Origin: Methanosphaera sp.
GTDB taxonomy: Archaea; Methanobacteriota; Methanobacteria; Methanobacteriales; Methanobacteriaceae
Direction of reading: 5' to 3'
DNA length: 64,000 bases
Assembly (NCBI GenBank): GCA_017431845.1
Contig: JAFRKG010000066.1
Location: 1-64,000, forward strand
Positions within the stretch are counted from its first letter, which is position 1; every line of letters begins with the position of its first letter. The position numbers and the translations under genes are program-made. Below are positions 19,808-29,223 of this stretch, in pieces. A model generated the notes under the pieces. The model ran no database searches. It had not been told where the DNA came from and saw only the letters and a list, made by a program, of their open reading frames with translations.

Positions 19808-19848
19808 TGACTATACAAGTGGATGTAGTCAGAATGTGTGGTGATGAA
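19808..19848. repeat. Inverted copy of the transposase 3' end, upstream side
   Basis: This stretch, including AATGTGTGGTGA, matches the reverse complement of 21238-21279 (inside the transposase tail) at roughly 27 of 38 positions. It may be the left terminal repeat of the decayed element, with its partner lying inside the coding end, or a scrap of a second inverted copy. Confidence 0.45.
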
Positions 19849-19899
19849 TTTTCAGTTACTTTTTAGCAAAAAAGTAATACTTTTTTTAATTGTTTTTAA

Positions 19900-21318
19900 A
19901 TGTTAATTTTTACTAGTTTTATTGCCCATTGGGGCGTGTTTTTAAAAATAAGTGATAATGAAGTTTTTATTAGTAAAAATGAGAGATATTATATTATTAA
20001 AGTACAAAATAACTCTCCTATTACTAATTATGTTGGTCATCAACTTAAACTTGACGGTTTTTTTAGTGAACCATTAGTTGATGTTATTAGAAAAGATAAT
20101 ACTGATGATGAATGTGTAAATTTATTATCTTTTGATTGTAAAGATTTAATTGTAGATTATTTGGATAATTATTTTGATGATGATCTTCCAGTTACTTTTG
20201 CTGATGATTATGTGAAATCTAAGCTATCTCAGATTACTAATAATTTGAAAGTTTTTGAAACTAAAGATGGTGTTGTTTTTACTCAATTTAGGAGTTATTG
20301 TCCTCATTGTGGTTCTAAACATGTTGTTGAAGATAGTTATTATCCTAAAAAACTTGTTTTGAATGTTTTTGGTAATTTCAGTGTTTTCAGGCGTATTATG
20401 AAGATAATATAGAATTACTATGCTATTTGTGGTACTCCAGTTCGTAGAATATAGGAAATCATGAAAAGAATTCATAATGTATACTTATCTTACCAGGAAG
20501 TACAAGACATTATAGTCGATTATAGTATTAAATATGAGTCTAATATAGAAAATTATTCTGAATATTATGTATTTGATAGTTTATGGGTTAAAAAAGATGA
20601 AATTAGTGATAATTATGTTTATTTCTTTGCATTATTTGATGTACATCATAGAACATTGATGGATTATAAAATAGTTGAAGAAGAAAACAGTACTGAAGTT
20701 TATAATTTCTTACGTAATGCTACACTTAATCAACCACGTAAAGCAATTACAACTGACTTACATATTGCTTATAGAAAACCAATACAAGATTTAGCATTCA
20801 AACACCAATTCTGTTAATTCCATGCAAAACAAAACATCAATAAATACTTATACAATCATGTAAAAGAGAACAATATCAAAAAAAAGACCCATAAGGAATA
20901 TAAAAATATTTGGAAGAAGTTTATCAAATTTACGAAGCAGAAAATAGATTTGAAGTATTAGATATATTGGATAATATTTTTAGTAGGCGTGAAGAGTTTC
21001 CAGATGTTATTAATGAGATTGTTGATAAAAAGATTCGTCCTTATTCTCGTTATTTAACTATGTTTCTTGAAGATAGTTTTATTGAACGAACTAGTAATTG
21101 GATTGAGCGTATTTTTGGTGATCTTGCACCGAAATCTTTAAAAAATAAATTTAAAACATTACGTGGATTTTTATCTAGACTAAATTTGAAACTTGAAAGA
21201 TGGGATTCTCGAAACGCATTTTTATGATGAAAAAGGTAACTTCACCACACATCTTGACAACACCGATTTCTACAGAGCCAAAAAAATATTAAAATATAAA
21301 TTACAAAGTATAATTTAA
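19900..21318 (+). pseudogene. Decayed DDE transposase
   Basis: One transposase is split by in-frame stops at 20410, 20452 and 20815, a frameshift near 20905 and another near 21223. The pieces read in order as an N-terminal region ending in a CPHCGS zinc motif, a catalytic core with FDSLWVKKD and TTDLHIAYRKP (two acidic positions), and FIERTSNWIERIFGD (third acidic position), with a tail ending near 21318. The order resembles archaeal insertion-sequence transposases of the ISM1-like type (tentative). It cannot make a working enzyme. Confidence 0.8.
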
Positions 21319-21373
21319 CTGCCTATTTTAACAGTACTGGATAATAAGTAATTCAATGCGGGTGGAAGATATT

Positions 21374-22033
21374 ATGAAAATAGATACACATATACATAGT
21401 AAATATTCAAAAGATTCCATAACTCCTTTAGAGGAAATTATTAGATATAGTCAGAAAGTTGGTTTGAATGCAATTGCAATAACAGATCATGATGAAATAG
21501 AGGGAACTTGGGCTATTAGAAAATTAGAACATGATGGTTTAATATTGATACCTGGAGAAGAAGTAAGCAGTACTGAAGGTCATATAGTAGCATTAGGTAT
21601 AACTGATTATATTAAACCAATGCAAACTCCTGCAGAAACAATTGATCAGATTCATGACAATGGGGGAATAGCTATAGCTGCTCATCCATACTGTTTTTAT
21701 AGGAGTGGAATTGGAGATATTGTAAGAAGTTTGGATGTGGATGCTATGGAAACTAAGAATTCACGGTTCATATTGGGTGCATCTAACTATTTGGCAAAGA
21801 AAGTGTCTGAAAAAGATAATATACCAGAAATTGGTGCTAGTGATGCTCATTTTCCTAAGGGTATAGCTCGTTGTTATACTGAGATTCCTGATTGTGATTC
21901 TGTGGATGAAATTATTAAAAATATTAAGAAAGGAAATACTAAGGCTCATGGTGAAAGAACACCTATGAATCTTATAATTAAAGAAGTTATAAGAAAAAAA
22001 GGAAGGAAAACTAAGCCTAAAGTTGTAGATTAA
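21374..22033 (+). CDS. PHP-domain phosphoesterase
   Basis: This is a single polymerase-and-histidinol-phosphatase domain with metal ligands in DTHIHSKYSKD, AITDHDEIEG, PGEEVSS, AAHPYCFYRS and GASDAHFP. That motif set is seen in small archaeal PHP proteins acting on nucleoside or sugar phosphates; the substrate is unknown. The ATG at 21374 is preferred because GGGTGG lies just before it; the ATG at 21356 sits upstream of that site. Its promoter region borders the decayed insertion sequence. Confidence 0.82.
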   Translation: MKIDTHIHSKYSKDSITPLEEIIRYSQKVGLNAIAITDHDEIEGTWAIRKLEHDGLILIPGEEVSSTEGHIVALGITDYIKPMQTPAETIDQIHDNGGIAIAAHPYCFYRSGIGDIVRSLDVDAMETKNSRFILGASNYLAKKVSEKDNIPEIGASDAHFPKGIARCYTEIPDCDSVDEIIKNIKKGNTKAHGERTPMNLIIKEVIRKKGRKTKPKVVD

Positions 22034-22404
22034 CTGCAGAAAGTTAATCTAAACTCATGTTCTTCGATAACTTTTTTTGCACTTATCCTATTTTTATGAT
22101 TTGTAGAATAATTGCTTAGTATTGTCTGATTTGTTGTTAAATCGTCTAGAATATATTCTTTATCTGATAATATATCTGTTACTGTTTTTTTAGATATTGA
22201 ATCGTTTTCTTCTACTTTTAGTAGTATATTTTTGCCGTTTACTGAGTAGGAAGATAATATGTTTAATCTATCAGTTGCTTCATTATTATTTGGCATGAAG
22301 TCTTCTTCTTGATTTAGTACATAAAACATTGCTATTATAACTATAAATATTAGTAATAGCGATAGTAATGCATCATATAATAGAAATTGTCCATTTTCAT
22401 TCAT
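22030..22404 (-). CDS. Pilin-like secreted protein with GQ-x4-D N-terminus
   Basis: The protein opens MNENGQFLLYDALLSL followed by a long hydrophobic helix and about 90 polar residues. This is the layout of archaeal type IV pilin-like (class III signal) proteins, but the usual Q-x-S-x-E is replaced by Q-x4-D. A protein with the same start occurs at 62652-63488. It overlaps the 3' end of the upstream PurM-like gene by 8 bp, so the two are cotranscribed. Its last bases overlap the PHP gene from the other strand by 4 bp. Confidence 0.6.
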   Translation of the reverse strand: MNENGQFLLYDALLSLLLIFIVIIAMFYVLNQEEDFMPNNNEATDRLNILSSYSVNGKNILLKVEENDSISKKTVTDILSDKEYILDDLTTNQTILSNYSTNHKNRISAKKVIEEHEFRLTFCS

Positions 22405-23737
22405 GTTTGTTCTGTATCCACCTCACTATATCTTCTTTTTTTGAGATAACTTCTCTTGTTACTTTATCTATTTCCTGTTTTCCTTCTTCGAAGTTTATAG
22501 TTTTTATTTCATCTACTACTTTTTTTACTGGAGTGTATGCTGCTTCTCTGAATTTGGGAACTAATTCTTGTATTTCTCCCGTGCTTTTTTGTATGGTTGT
22601 TTTTCCTGTGTTGTTGACATAGCCTATTATTCCGGATTTGATGTTTTCTTTTGCTAATGTTTTGATTATTTTATCGGCAGTGTTTTTTGGAGTTATTATC
22701 ATTAGGGAGTCGATTGATACTCCTAATGGGTCTATGTTTAAAGTTTTTAACATTTCGTATACTTTGGGATTTATTAATTCTATTATTTTTTCTTCGTATA
22801 AATGTATTCCGAGTCCTGTTGTTTTATTTATTTCGTTGGCATCTCCATTGATTCCTCCGTTGGTTATATCTGTTAATGCATGGATTTCGTTAATTGGGTT
22901 TAGTAGGTTTGATGCTTTGATAAATTGTACGTTTAGTGTTTCCATGATTACTTGAGGCATGTTGTTGTAGATTGCTGTTGTGGTTATTGTTCCTCCTCCT
23001 GATCCTTCTGTCATTAGTATTATGTCTCCGTTGGTTGATTCGCTTCTTGCTGTGGGCTTTTTTGGTGAGGTTCCTACTGCTCCTACTGCTCCTACTAGTC
23101 TGTCTCCGAGTACCATGTCTCCTCCTACTCTTAGTGTGCTGCCTGATACTAGGGGGACATTGGTTAGTTCACTTACTGCACATATTCCTGCTGTATAATC
23201 TAATATTTTTGCTATGTCTCCGTCATCTGCTAGGTGTATGTCACTTATTAGTGCTACTGGTTTAGCTCCCATTACACATACGTCTCGTAGTGTTGCTCTT
23301 GCCGTATGGAAACCTGCTAAGAAGGGGTAGTCGCCTAGTCTTGAATGTATTCCATCTATTGCTGTGGTAACGTATTGTGTGTTTTTATCTATTTTTACTA
23401 CTCCTCCATCATCTTGTGCTGTGGGGTTGACTATTGATGATGTTTTGGTATTTTTTATTATTTCTGCGATTTTGCTGTGAACATAGAAGTCTCCTTGTCC
23501 GCGTGATCCTACTCCGAATTCTCCCATGTGTATGTTGGTTTTTGGGTATGTTAGTATTTGGTTTTTTTCGAGTTGTTCTGTTATTTGTACTTCTTCGTAT
23601 ACTGCTTGGGATAGTTTTGTTGATTGTGTTTGGTTTATGTTTTTGTAGAATCGGATTATTGTTGAAAGTTTTTCTATTGTTTCTTTTTCGGTTTTTGATT
23701 CGTGTATGCATTTTTTCACGTAATTTTCTATGTCCAT
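22397..23737 (-). CDS. PurM/SelD/HypE-superfamily protein (AIR synthase-related)
   Basis: An archaeal relative of aminoimidazole ribonucleotide synthetase and selenophosphate synthetase, longer (446) because of an N-terminal helical extension of about 90 residues. The core shows GVGSRGQGDFYVH, DDGGVVKID, TAIDGIHSR, the second-domain GGDMVLGDRLVGAV and LTDITNGGINGDANEI. These are ATP-grasping elements of the superfamily, but the substrate of this archaeal group is not known. It is distinct from HypE and ThiL. Confidence 0.75.
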   Translation of the reverse strand: MDIENYVKKCIHESKTEKETIEKLSTIIRFYKNINQTQSTKLSQAVYEEVQITEQLEKNQILTYPKTNIHMGEFGVGSRGQGDFYVHSKIAEIIKNTKTSSIVNPTAQDDGGVVKIDKNTQYVTTAIDGIHSRLGDYPFLAGFHTARATLRDVCVMGAKPVALISDIHLADDGDIAKILDYTAGICAVSELTNVPLVSGSTLRVGGDMVLGDRLVGAVGAVGTSPKKPTARSESTNGDIILMTEGSGGGTITTTAIYNNMPQVIMETLNVQFIKASNLLNPINEIHALTDITNGGINGDANEINKTTGLGIHLYEEKIIELINPKVYEMLKTLNIDPLGVSIDSLMIITPKNTADKIIKTLAKENIKSGIIGYVNNTGKTTIQKSTGEIQELVPKFREAAYTPVKKVVDEIKTINFEEGKQEIDKVTREVISKKEDIVRWIQNKHE

Positions 23738-23820
23738 AAAATCACTTTTTAATACTTTTTATTAAAAAAGTATGATATTATTTTTATCATACCAATATAT
23801 AAAAATTTTCATAAAAAAAG

Positions 23821-24444
23821 TTAATCTATAAGATTAACAAAATTCTTCAAAATATTTAGACCTGCTCTTCCACTCTTTTCAGGATGAAATTGAAGTGCAA
23901 AAAGATTATCCTTACCAATAGCTACTGGAACATCAAAAGCATAATCAGTATATGCAGTAATATATTCCTTATCAGTCGGATTAATATAATAAGAATGAAC
24001 AAAGTACATATACTCATTATCAGCTCCTTCAAGAATACTTAGATTATTATCTGAAGTATCATTGATTTTTATTTGATTCCACCCCATATGAGGAATTTTA
24101 AAATTAGAATCCAAATTAAAACGTTTAACATCACCCCTTAGCAAGCCCAAACCAGGAGTATCAATTGTTTCCTCACTAGATTCAAATAATACCTGTAAAC
24201 CAAGACATATACCCAGTAATGGTTTATCTGAATCCACATGATCCTTAATAATGTCTGCAAAAGGAGAAATATTATTCATAGCAACTCCAAAAGATCCTAC
24301 ACCTGGAATTATAAGAGCCTCAGCATCAGTTAGCACATCTTTATCAGAGGATACTTTTACATTCACACCTATACGGTTAAAAGCATTGTAAATACTGCGT
24401 AGATTACCGCTTCCATAATCTACTATAACAATATCATTAATAAT
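23821..24444 (-). CDS. hisH: Imidazole glycerol phosphate synthase, glutaminase subunit HisH
   Basis: HisH hydrolyses glutamine and channels ammonia to HisF in histidine synthesis. The class-I amidotransferase triad is present: Cys in GICLGLQ, and His and Glu in FHPEKSG. The family's N-terminal strand and DYGSGNL loop are encoded in frame upstream of the first usable start (GTG at 24366), but no ATG, GTG or TTG precedes them. AGGT (24454-24451) lies six bases before an in-frame ATT at 24444, which I take as the probable start; ATT at 24432 is an alternative. The nearby ATG at 24437 is out of frame and stops after four codons. Confidence 0.85.
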   Translation of the reverse strand: MINDIVIVDYGSGNLRSIYNAFNRIGVNVKVSSDKDVLTDAEALIIPGVGSFGVAMNNISPFADIIKDHVDSDKPLLGICLGLQVLFESSEETIDTPGLGLLRGDVKRFNLDSNFKIPHMGWNQIKINDTSDNNLSILEGADNEYMYFVHSYYINPTDKEYITAYTDYAFDVPVAIGKDNLFALQFHPEKSGRAGLNILKNFVNLID

Positions 24445-24474
24445 AACACAACCTAAAAAAAGAGAGAAAGAGAA

Positions 24475-25500
24475 CTATCGGTCACCAGATGGTGTTTGGG
24501 AATCATAGAAATCTTTGATTCTTATTGTGTCATCAAGATCCGGTGTTGATACTTCATGTAATACAGTGTTTTCTATGGCCACGATAGTGTGTGGAGTGTT
24601 TGGTTCTATTCTTACAGTATCTTTTGCTCCGAAGTATTGTTTTGAGTCTTCAAATTCTATGTATCCTTTACCGCTTACTATGTACATTGTTTCATCCTTG
24701 TTTGGATGGTAATGGAAACTTGTCTGATACCCTTCTTTAATGAATAATTCTTTGGTAAGGTATTTTTCTGTGTATATGAGTATTTTTTCGTATCCCCATG
24801 GTTTGTCTTCTCTGTTTTCGTATTCTTCTTGTACTTGTTGTAATTCTTTACTGGTATCTACTGCCATCCAGAATAAACCGTTTTCTTTGTAGCATCCTAA
24901 TTTTTTGTCTTTGGCAAGTTCTGGGAATAATGTTTTTTCTATGTCTCCGGTTTTATAGTTTCCAAAGTCTAATTTTCCTTTTGAGAAGTATATTCCACCA
25001 TTTATATAATAATCTAGTAATGGTTTTTCTTTAAATGAAACAATTTTGTCTCCACTGAGTTCTACTATTCCATATGGTGAAGTCATTTGTGTGATAAATA
25101 TGTTGAAGTCGAATGGACTTTTTTCTCCGTCTTCTATCATTTTTTTAATACTTAGATCAGCTACAACGTCACCATTTCGGATTACACATTGAACTCCGTC
25201 ATCCATATGTTCCATACCTAATCTTATAGCATTAAGTGTTCCTAGTGGTTGTTCTTCTTTAACGTATTCCACTTCAACGCCCATGTAATTGTTTCCATAG
25301 CGTTCTTCTATTTTTTCACCTAAAAATCCAGTTAAAAGTATTACTTTGTTTACTCCTGCACTTTTAAAGTCGAATAATTGTTTGTCTAATATAGTATAAT
25401 CTTCTTTGAGTTCTACGAGTGGTTTTGGTACTGTTTCAGTAACTGGTCTGAGTCTTTTTCCAAAACCTCCACATAAAATCATACCAACTGTTTCATTCAT
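24475..25500 (-). CDS. Sugar nucleotidyltransferase fused to a C-terminal cupin
   Basis: The N-terminal half (about 1-225) is an NDP-sugar pyrophosphorylase with [18 protein letters not shown] and a GDVVADL metal site. The C-terminal half (about 230-340) is a cupin with [18 protein letters not shown] and [11 protein letters not shown], similar to type II phosphomannose isomerase/guanylyltransferase partners and sugar epimerases. It probably makes an activated sugar for cell-surface glycans; the sugar is not deducible. It lies 31 bp upstream of hisH on the same strand, without an obvious functional link. Confidence 0.82.
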   Translation of the reverse strand: MNETVGMILCGGFGKRLRPVTETVPKPLVELKEDYTILDKQLFDFKSAGVNKVILLTGFLGEKIEERYGNNYMGVEVEYVKEEQPLGTLNAIRLGMEHMDDGVQCVIRNGDVVADLSIKKMIEDGEKSPFDFNIFITQMTSPYGIVELSGDKIVSFKEKPLLDYYINGGIYFSKGKLDFGNYKTGDIEKTLFPELAKDKKLGCYKENGLFWMAVDTSKELQQVQEEYENREDKPWGYEKILIYTEKYLTKELFIKEGYQTSFHYHPNKDETMYIVSGKGYIEFEDSKQYFGAKDTVRIEPNTPHTIVAIENTVLHEVSTPDLDDTIRIKDFYDSQTPSGDR

Positions 25501-25592
25501 TTAAATCACTTTTATATTGTTTTGTTTATTAAAATCTTTTTAAGTTAGTTAAATCTTTTTTTTTAATAATAAATAAATTTTGTTAAAAATAT

Positions 25593-26570
25593 TTATAGTG
25601 TGGTAACTTTGCATCCATCTTTTTCTACTATTATTGTATGTTCTGTTTGTGCAACCATTCCGTCTGTTTTTTCTTTTAAAGCAGCGTATGGGTATATTGA
25701 TCTTGATGTAATTAGTGGTCTCATTGCTCTGTTTAGTTTGTGTTCATCGTATCCTTCCATTAGGTGTCTTTGTGCAAACGGGAAGTATGTGAAATCTTCT
25801 CGTATTGTTTTTAGTAATTTTTTTGCATCTGGTTGTCTTAATGGTCTTGTTCTGAGGTAGGAGTATATGTAATGGTGTGGTATGTCATTTACCATTCCTA
25901 CTCCATTTGTTGCAAAAGGTTCTATTGCTACATGATCCCCTTCTTTTAGAATTACTGAACTTTTTTCTGGATAGTTTGGTATGGATAAACCTGCATGTAG
26001 GTTATATTGTTCTAGGCTATGTCCGCTTAGATTTACTATGGGGGTGTATCCTTTGGAATGCATTGTTTCCTGTACTACTCTTCCTATGTCTTCTAAGCTT
26101 ACTCCATCTTTTATGATGCTTATTACATTTTCTAATGCGCTGCTTGATGCATCTTTGATTGCGTGACGTTCTTCTATTTCGTCTTCTGTTACTGTTGGAT
26201 TTCCATCATCCAATCTTCCGGGCATTTTTAGAGGGTTTCCTTCTTCATCTACTGGTTCTGCATTGTCTCCTTCTATTATTACTGTTACTGCTGTATCTGA
26301 TATGTATCCGTCTACTTCTGCTCCCAGATCTATTTTTACTATGTCTCCTTCACATAATAATGTGTCGTCATTTGGTGGTGATGTGTAATGAGCTGCTATT
26401 TGATTTATTGACACATTGCATGGAAATGATAAACCTGCTCCTGTACTTTTTATTTCAGATTCTATCCAGTTAACTAAGTCTATTACTTTCATTCCAGCTG
26501 TTGCTTTTTTTGCTGCTTGTTTTCGAACCTTTGCTGCTATTTTACCAGCTTTTTCATATTTTTCCAACAT
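25593..26570 (-). CDS. map: Methionine aminopeptidase, type II
   Basis: This removes N-terminal methionine using two metal ions. The pita-bread ligands are visible: His in IAAHYTSPPND, Asp in VKIDLGAEVDGYISDTAV, His in NLSGHSLEQY, Glu in AIEPFAT and the last Glu in AQTEHTIIVE. The long helical insertion before FAQRHLMEGYDEH marks type II. An extra acidic-polar segment of about 35 residues (EGDNAEPVDEEGN and following) sits between the second metal strand and HAIKDASS, making it 325 residues against about 300 in relatives. Confidence 0.93.
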   Translation of the reverse strand: MLEKYEKAGKIAAKVRKQAAKKATAGMKVIDLVNWIESEIKSTGAGLSFPCNVSINQIAAHYTSPPNDDTLLCEGDIVKIDLGAEVDGYISDTAVTVIIEGDNAEPVDEEGNPLKMPGRLDDGNPTVTEDEIEERHAIKDASSSALENVISIIKDGVSLEDIGRVVQETMHSKGYTPIVNLSGHSLEQYNLHAGLSIPNYPEKSSVILKEGDHVAIEPFATNGVGMVNDIPHHYIYSYLRTRPLRQPDAKKLLKTIREDFTYFPFAQRHLMEGYDEHKLNRAMRPLITSRSIYPYAALKEKTDGMVAQTEHTIIVEKDGCKVTTL

Positions 26571-26688
26571 TTTACATCACTACTATCATATTTATTTATC
26601 ATAGTATATATTTGAATAGATAAGTTTATATATAAGTTCATACTTAAATTTATATAGCTCTTTACAGAGCAGTTATTTTTATTGCAAT

Positions 26689-26765
<77 letters not shown>

Positions 26766-26791
26766 AATTATATTATTAATCTATTTTTTTT

Positions 26792-27089
26792 GGTAAGCTA
26801 AAGCACAGCTAACGGTAATTATTACTGAGGAAATTCCACACACTATGATTAAAAGACGTGACGCTCTTCATTGACGTACACTGAGAAGTGTGACCCTGTG
26901 ATAGAAACGATACGATAGACTATAATCAAGCAATAATAGATGATACAATTGGGTTGATTAGCTTAACATTAGTAATCGATGAAACGAACAATCCACGTAG
27001 TGCAAAAGTAAACATGTAAAATTATTACAAGGTAACTTGCTAAGATAAATGCTGTGGTATAACATAAAGTGGATTACTCTTAGCATACC
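26792..27089 (+). ncRNA. rnpB: RNase P RNA
   Basis: The ends pair as helix P1 (GGTAAGCTAA with TTAGCATACC, one mismatch), giving 298 nt, the usual archaeal type A size. Conserved blocks appear in order: TGAGGAAATTCC (CR I), GTGATAGAAACGATACGATAGAC (CR II/III region), GATGAAACGAACAATCC (CR IV region) and ACATAAAGTGGATTACTC (CR V, the 3' strand of P4). Together with protein subunits it matures tRNA 5' ends; the initiator tRNA is directly upstream. Confidence 0.85.
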
Positions 27090-27146
27090 AAAAAACTTTA
27101 ATATAATTAATAATAATTTTTTTAAAAAAAAGAGAAGTTTTAATGA

Positions 27147-27614
27147 CTACTTTTTCAATTCTGAAAGTTCATCACTAATTTTATTAACACGTTGCTCTAA
27201 TTCAGACACGCGTGCATCATTACTTTCCTTGTATGATGAAAAATCATCATTTAATGCATCACATCTTTCAATGATTTGATCCAAATCATTATGAGTTGCA
27301 AGATTCCAGTCTTCAATGACTTGTTCACTCTGTTCATCAATAAATTGAGATATCTTCTTAGACATAGCATCTGTTTTTGATATATGTTCTTCATCATCAT
27401 CCTGAACTCTATCCTTGAATTTATCACTGAATCCATTTACTTTTTCAGATATGTTTGCAACATATTCTTCCTGAGCAACACGGTTTGATATTCCTGAAGC
27501 TTGAGCATGAATATTTTGATAAACTGGATTGTTGGTTGATTGTAAATAATAATATAATAATATGAGAATAGCAACGACTAATATTATTATTGCAAGTATT
27601 GTTGCAGGATCCAT
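27147..27614 (-). CDS. Membrane-anchored coiled-coil protein
   Basis: One N-terminal span (about residues 5-24) is followed by roughly 130 charged residues with heptad-like patterns, especially at the end (SELEQRVNKISDELSELKK). No family is recognised. It follows a second protein of the same architecture after an 11-bp gap, suggesting that the pair forms a membrane-bound coiled-coil complex (inference). Confidence 0.6.
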   Translation of the reverse strand: MDPATILAIIILVVAILILLYYYLQSTNNPVYQNIHAQASGISNRVAQEEYVANISEKVNGFSDKFKDRVQDDDEEHISKTDAMSKKISQFIDEQSEQVIEDWNLATHNDLDQIIERCDALNDDFSSYKESNDARVSELEQRVNKISDELSELKK

Positions 27615-27625
27615 AGTTTCAACTC

Positions 27626-28036
27626 CTATTCATTAAGTAAATCATTTAACTCTTTTTCTTTCTTATCTAATTCAACAGATAATTTTTTTAGTTTAACTAG
27701 TTCATTTTTAGCTTCTAACTGTTCTACTCTTTCACTAACCTGAGTACTTAGTAAACCTACTTTAGCAGTTATTTCGGATGTGTTTAATCTAATTTGTTTT
27801 AACTTTTCCTGGTCCTCTTCAGATAAGTCTGCAAAACTTTCTTTTCTCTGCTTACTTTCCAAGTCTTTTTCGACTAATTCAATTTTCTTAAGTTCAGCTT
27901 GTTTTTCTAGCAATCGGATATCATTTTTTGAGACTGTGCTTTTACGCCATTCGATTACTATGACTATTACTGCTATTAGAAAAATTACGGCTAGTATTAG
28001 TATGAATATTTGTTCTGATGTAAATATCATGTCCAT
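27626..28036 (-). CDS. Membrane-anchored coiled-coil protein
   Basis: It has an N-terminal hydrophobic helix (FTSEQIFILILAVIFLIAVI) and then a Lys/Glu-rich coiled coil through the remaining 100 residues, ending in LDKKEKELNDLLNE. I start it at the ATG (28036) preceded by GGATGAT rather than at the ATG nine bases upstream, which overlaps that ribosome site. It shares an operon with the following coiled-coil gene. Function unknown. Confidence 0.6.
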   Translation of the reverse strand: MDMIFTSEQIFILILAVIFLIAVIVIVIEWRKSTVSKNDIRLLEKQAELKKIELVEKDLESKQRKESFADLSEEDQEKLKQIRLNTSEITAKVGLLSTQVSERVEQLEAKNELVKLKKLSVELDKKEKELNDLLNE

Positions 28037-28186
28037 AACTATCATCCTTTTGTTTAAATATAATAAGTAGTATGTTATTTATAAATTATATCTTTTACTA
28101 AGTAAAATTACAAATTTAAAAATATGAATAAAAACACAATATAATATAATGATAAAGTTTAGACAATATATGATGGGGGCAATATA

Positions 28187-29209
28187 ATTAGTCAAAGTAA
28201 AGTAATGATAGTACTGGGAAGTGCATCAGATTATAAGGTAGCTCAAAAGGCTGTGAATGTATTCGAAGAAATGAACATTAACTATGATTTACGTGTAGCA
28301 TCAGCACACAGAACACATCAAAGATTAAAAGAAATAATTGTAAACGAAACAGAAGAAGTAGAAGTTATAATAGCAATTGCCGGATTGGCTGCTCATTTAC
28401 CGGGAGTGGTTGCAGCATACACAACAAAACCGGTTATTGCTGTTCCGGTAGATGTGAAATTAGGTGGTTTAGATTCATTATTATCTTCTACAGAAATGCA
28501 GCTGGGAACACCTATAGCTACTATGGGTATTGACAGAGGAGATAATGCTGCATGGCTGGCATGTCAGATTATTGCATGCAATGATGAAGAAATGAAAAAT
28601 GTACTGAAAGAAAAAAGAAATGCATATAATGCTAAGATGCAGAAATCAGAGGAAGAACTTATTGAAAAAATAGCAGGCAAACATTATAGGAAAACAGCAC
28701 TGGATAAACAGGAAGTTGTATCAATAGATAAAGAATATAATTTAGATGATGATACTAAAGTTGTGATAATTTCTGGAAATTATTCTAATATGGAAACTGT
28801 GCGTAAAATTATTCAGACACTTGAAACTCTTAAAATTAAATGTGAATATAAGGTAATTTCTGCTACTAGAGATCCATATAAACTTGAAAAATATATTGAG
28901 GATATTGATGAAAATGTTGACTTGTATATTGCAGTCAGTAGCTTATCAACAATCCTTACAGGTGCTATTGTTTCATTAACAACCAAGCCAGTTATAGGGG
29001 TTCCATGTACTACAAGATTATCTGGTGTTGATTCATTATTAAGTATGATTGAAATGCCCCCTGGAGTACCTGTTGCTACTATGGGATTAGATGCTGGTGA
29101 AAATGCTGCTTTATTTGTTGCCAGAATATTTTCAATATATGATGATGATATTAGAAATGAATTGTTACAGTTTATGAAAACATTACATAGAAATGTATAC
29201 TATGAATAA
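28187..29209 (+). CDS. purE: Tandem-domain PurE (AIR carboxylase / N5-CAIR mutase)
   Basis: PurE makes CAIR in purine synthesis. Two PurE-like domains are fused. The first (about 1-165) keeps [13 protein letters not shown] and [11 protein letters not shown]. The second (about 185-340) is degenerate: the phosphate loop reads SGNYSNM and SAHR is replaced by SATRD, so it is probably structural, while the PVIGVP and [21 protein letters not shown] surface is kept. The first ATG (28205) removes most of the first strand and has no ribosome site. GGGGG (28175-28179) instead points to an AUU at 28187, which I use here. The UbiD-family gene follows after 14 bp. Confidence 0.88.
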   Translation: MSQSKVMIVLGSASDYKVAQKAVNVFEEMNINYDLRVASAHRTHQRLKEIIVNETEEVEVIIAIAGLAAHLPGVVAAYTTKPVIAVPVDVKLGGLDSLLSSTEMQLGTPIATMGIDRGDNAAWLACQIIACNDEEMKNVLKEKRNAYNAKMQKSEEELIEKIAGKHYRKTALDKQEVVSIDKEYNLDDDTKVVIISGNYSNMETVRKIIQTLETLKIKCEYKVISATRDPYKLEKYIEDIDENVDLYIAVSSLSTILTGAIVSLTTKPVIGVPCTTRLSGVDSLLSMIEMPPGVPVATMGLDAGENAALFVARIFSIYDDDIRNELLQFMKTLHRNVYYE

Positions 29210-29223
29210 AGAGGAGAATAGAT

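Noticed and set aside
20910-21227. Separate genes for the pieces at 19900, 20461 and 20910
   Set aside because: The pieces are consecutive parts of one transposase separated by in-frame stops and frameshifts.
24423-24437. ATG at 24437 as start of HisH
   Set aside because: It is out of frame with the protein and reaches a stop after four codons.
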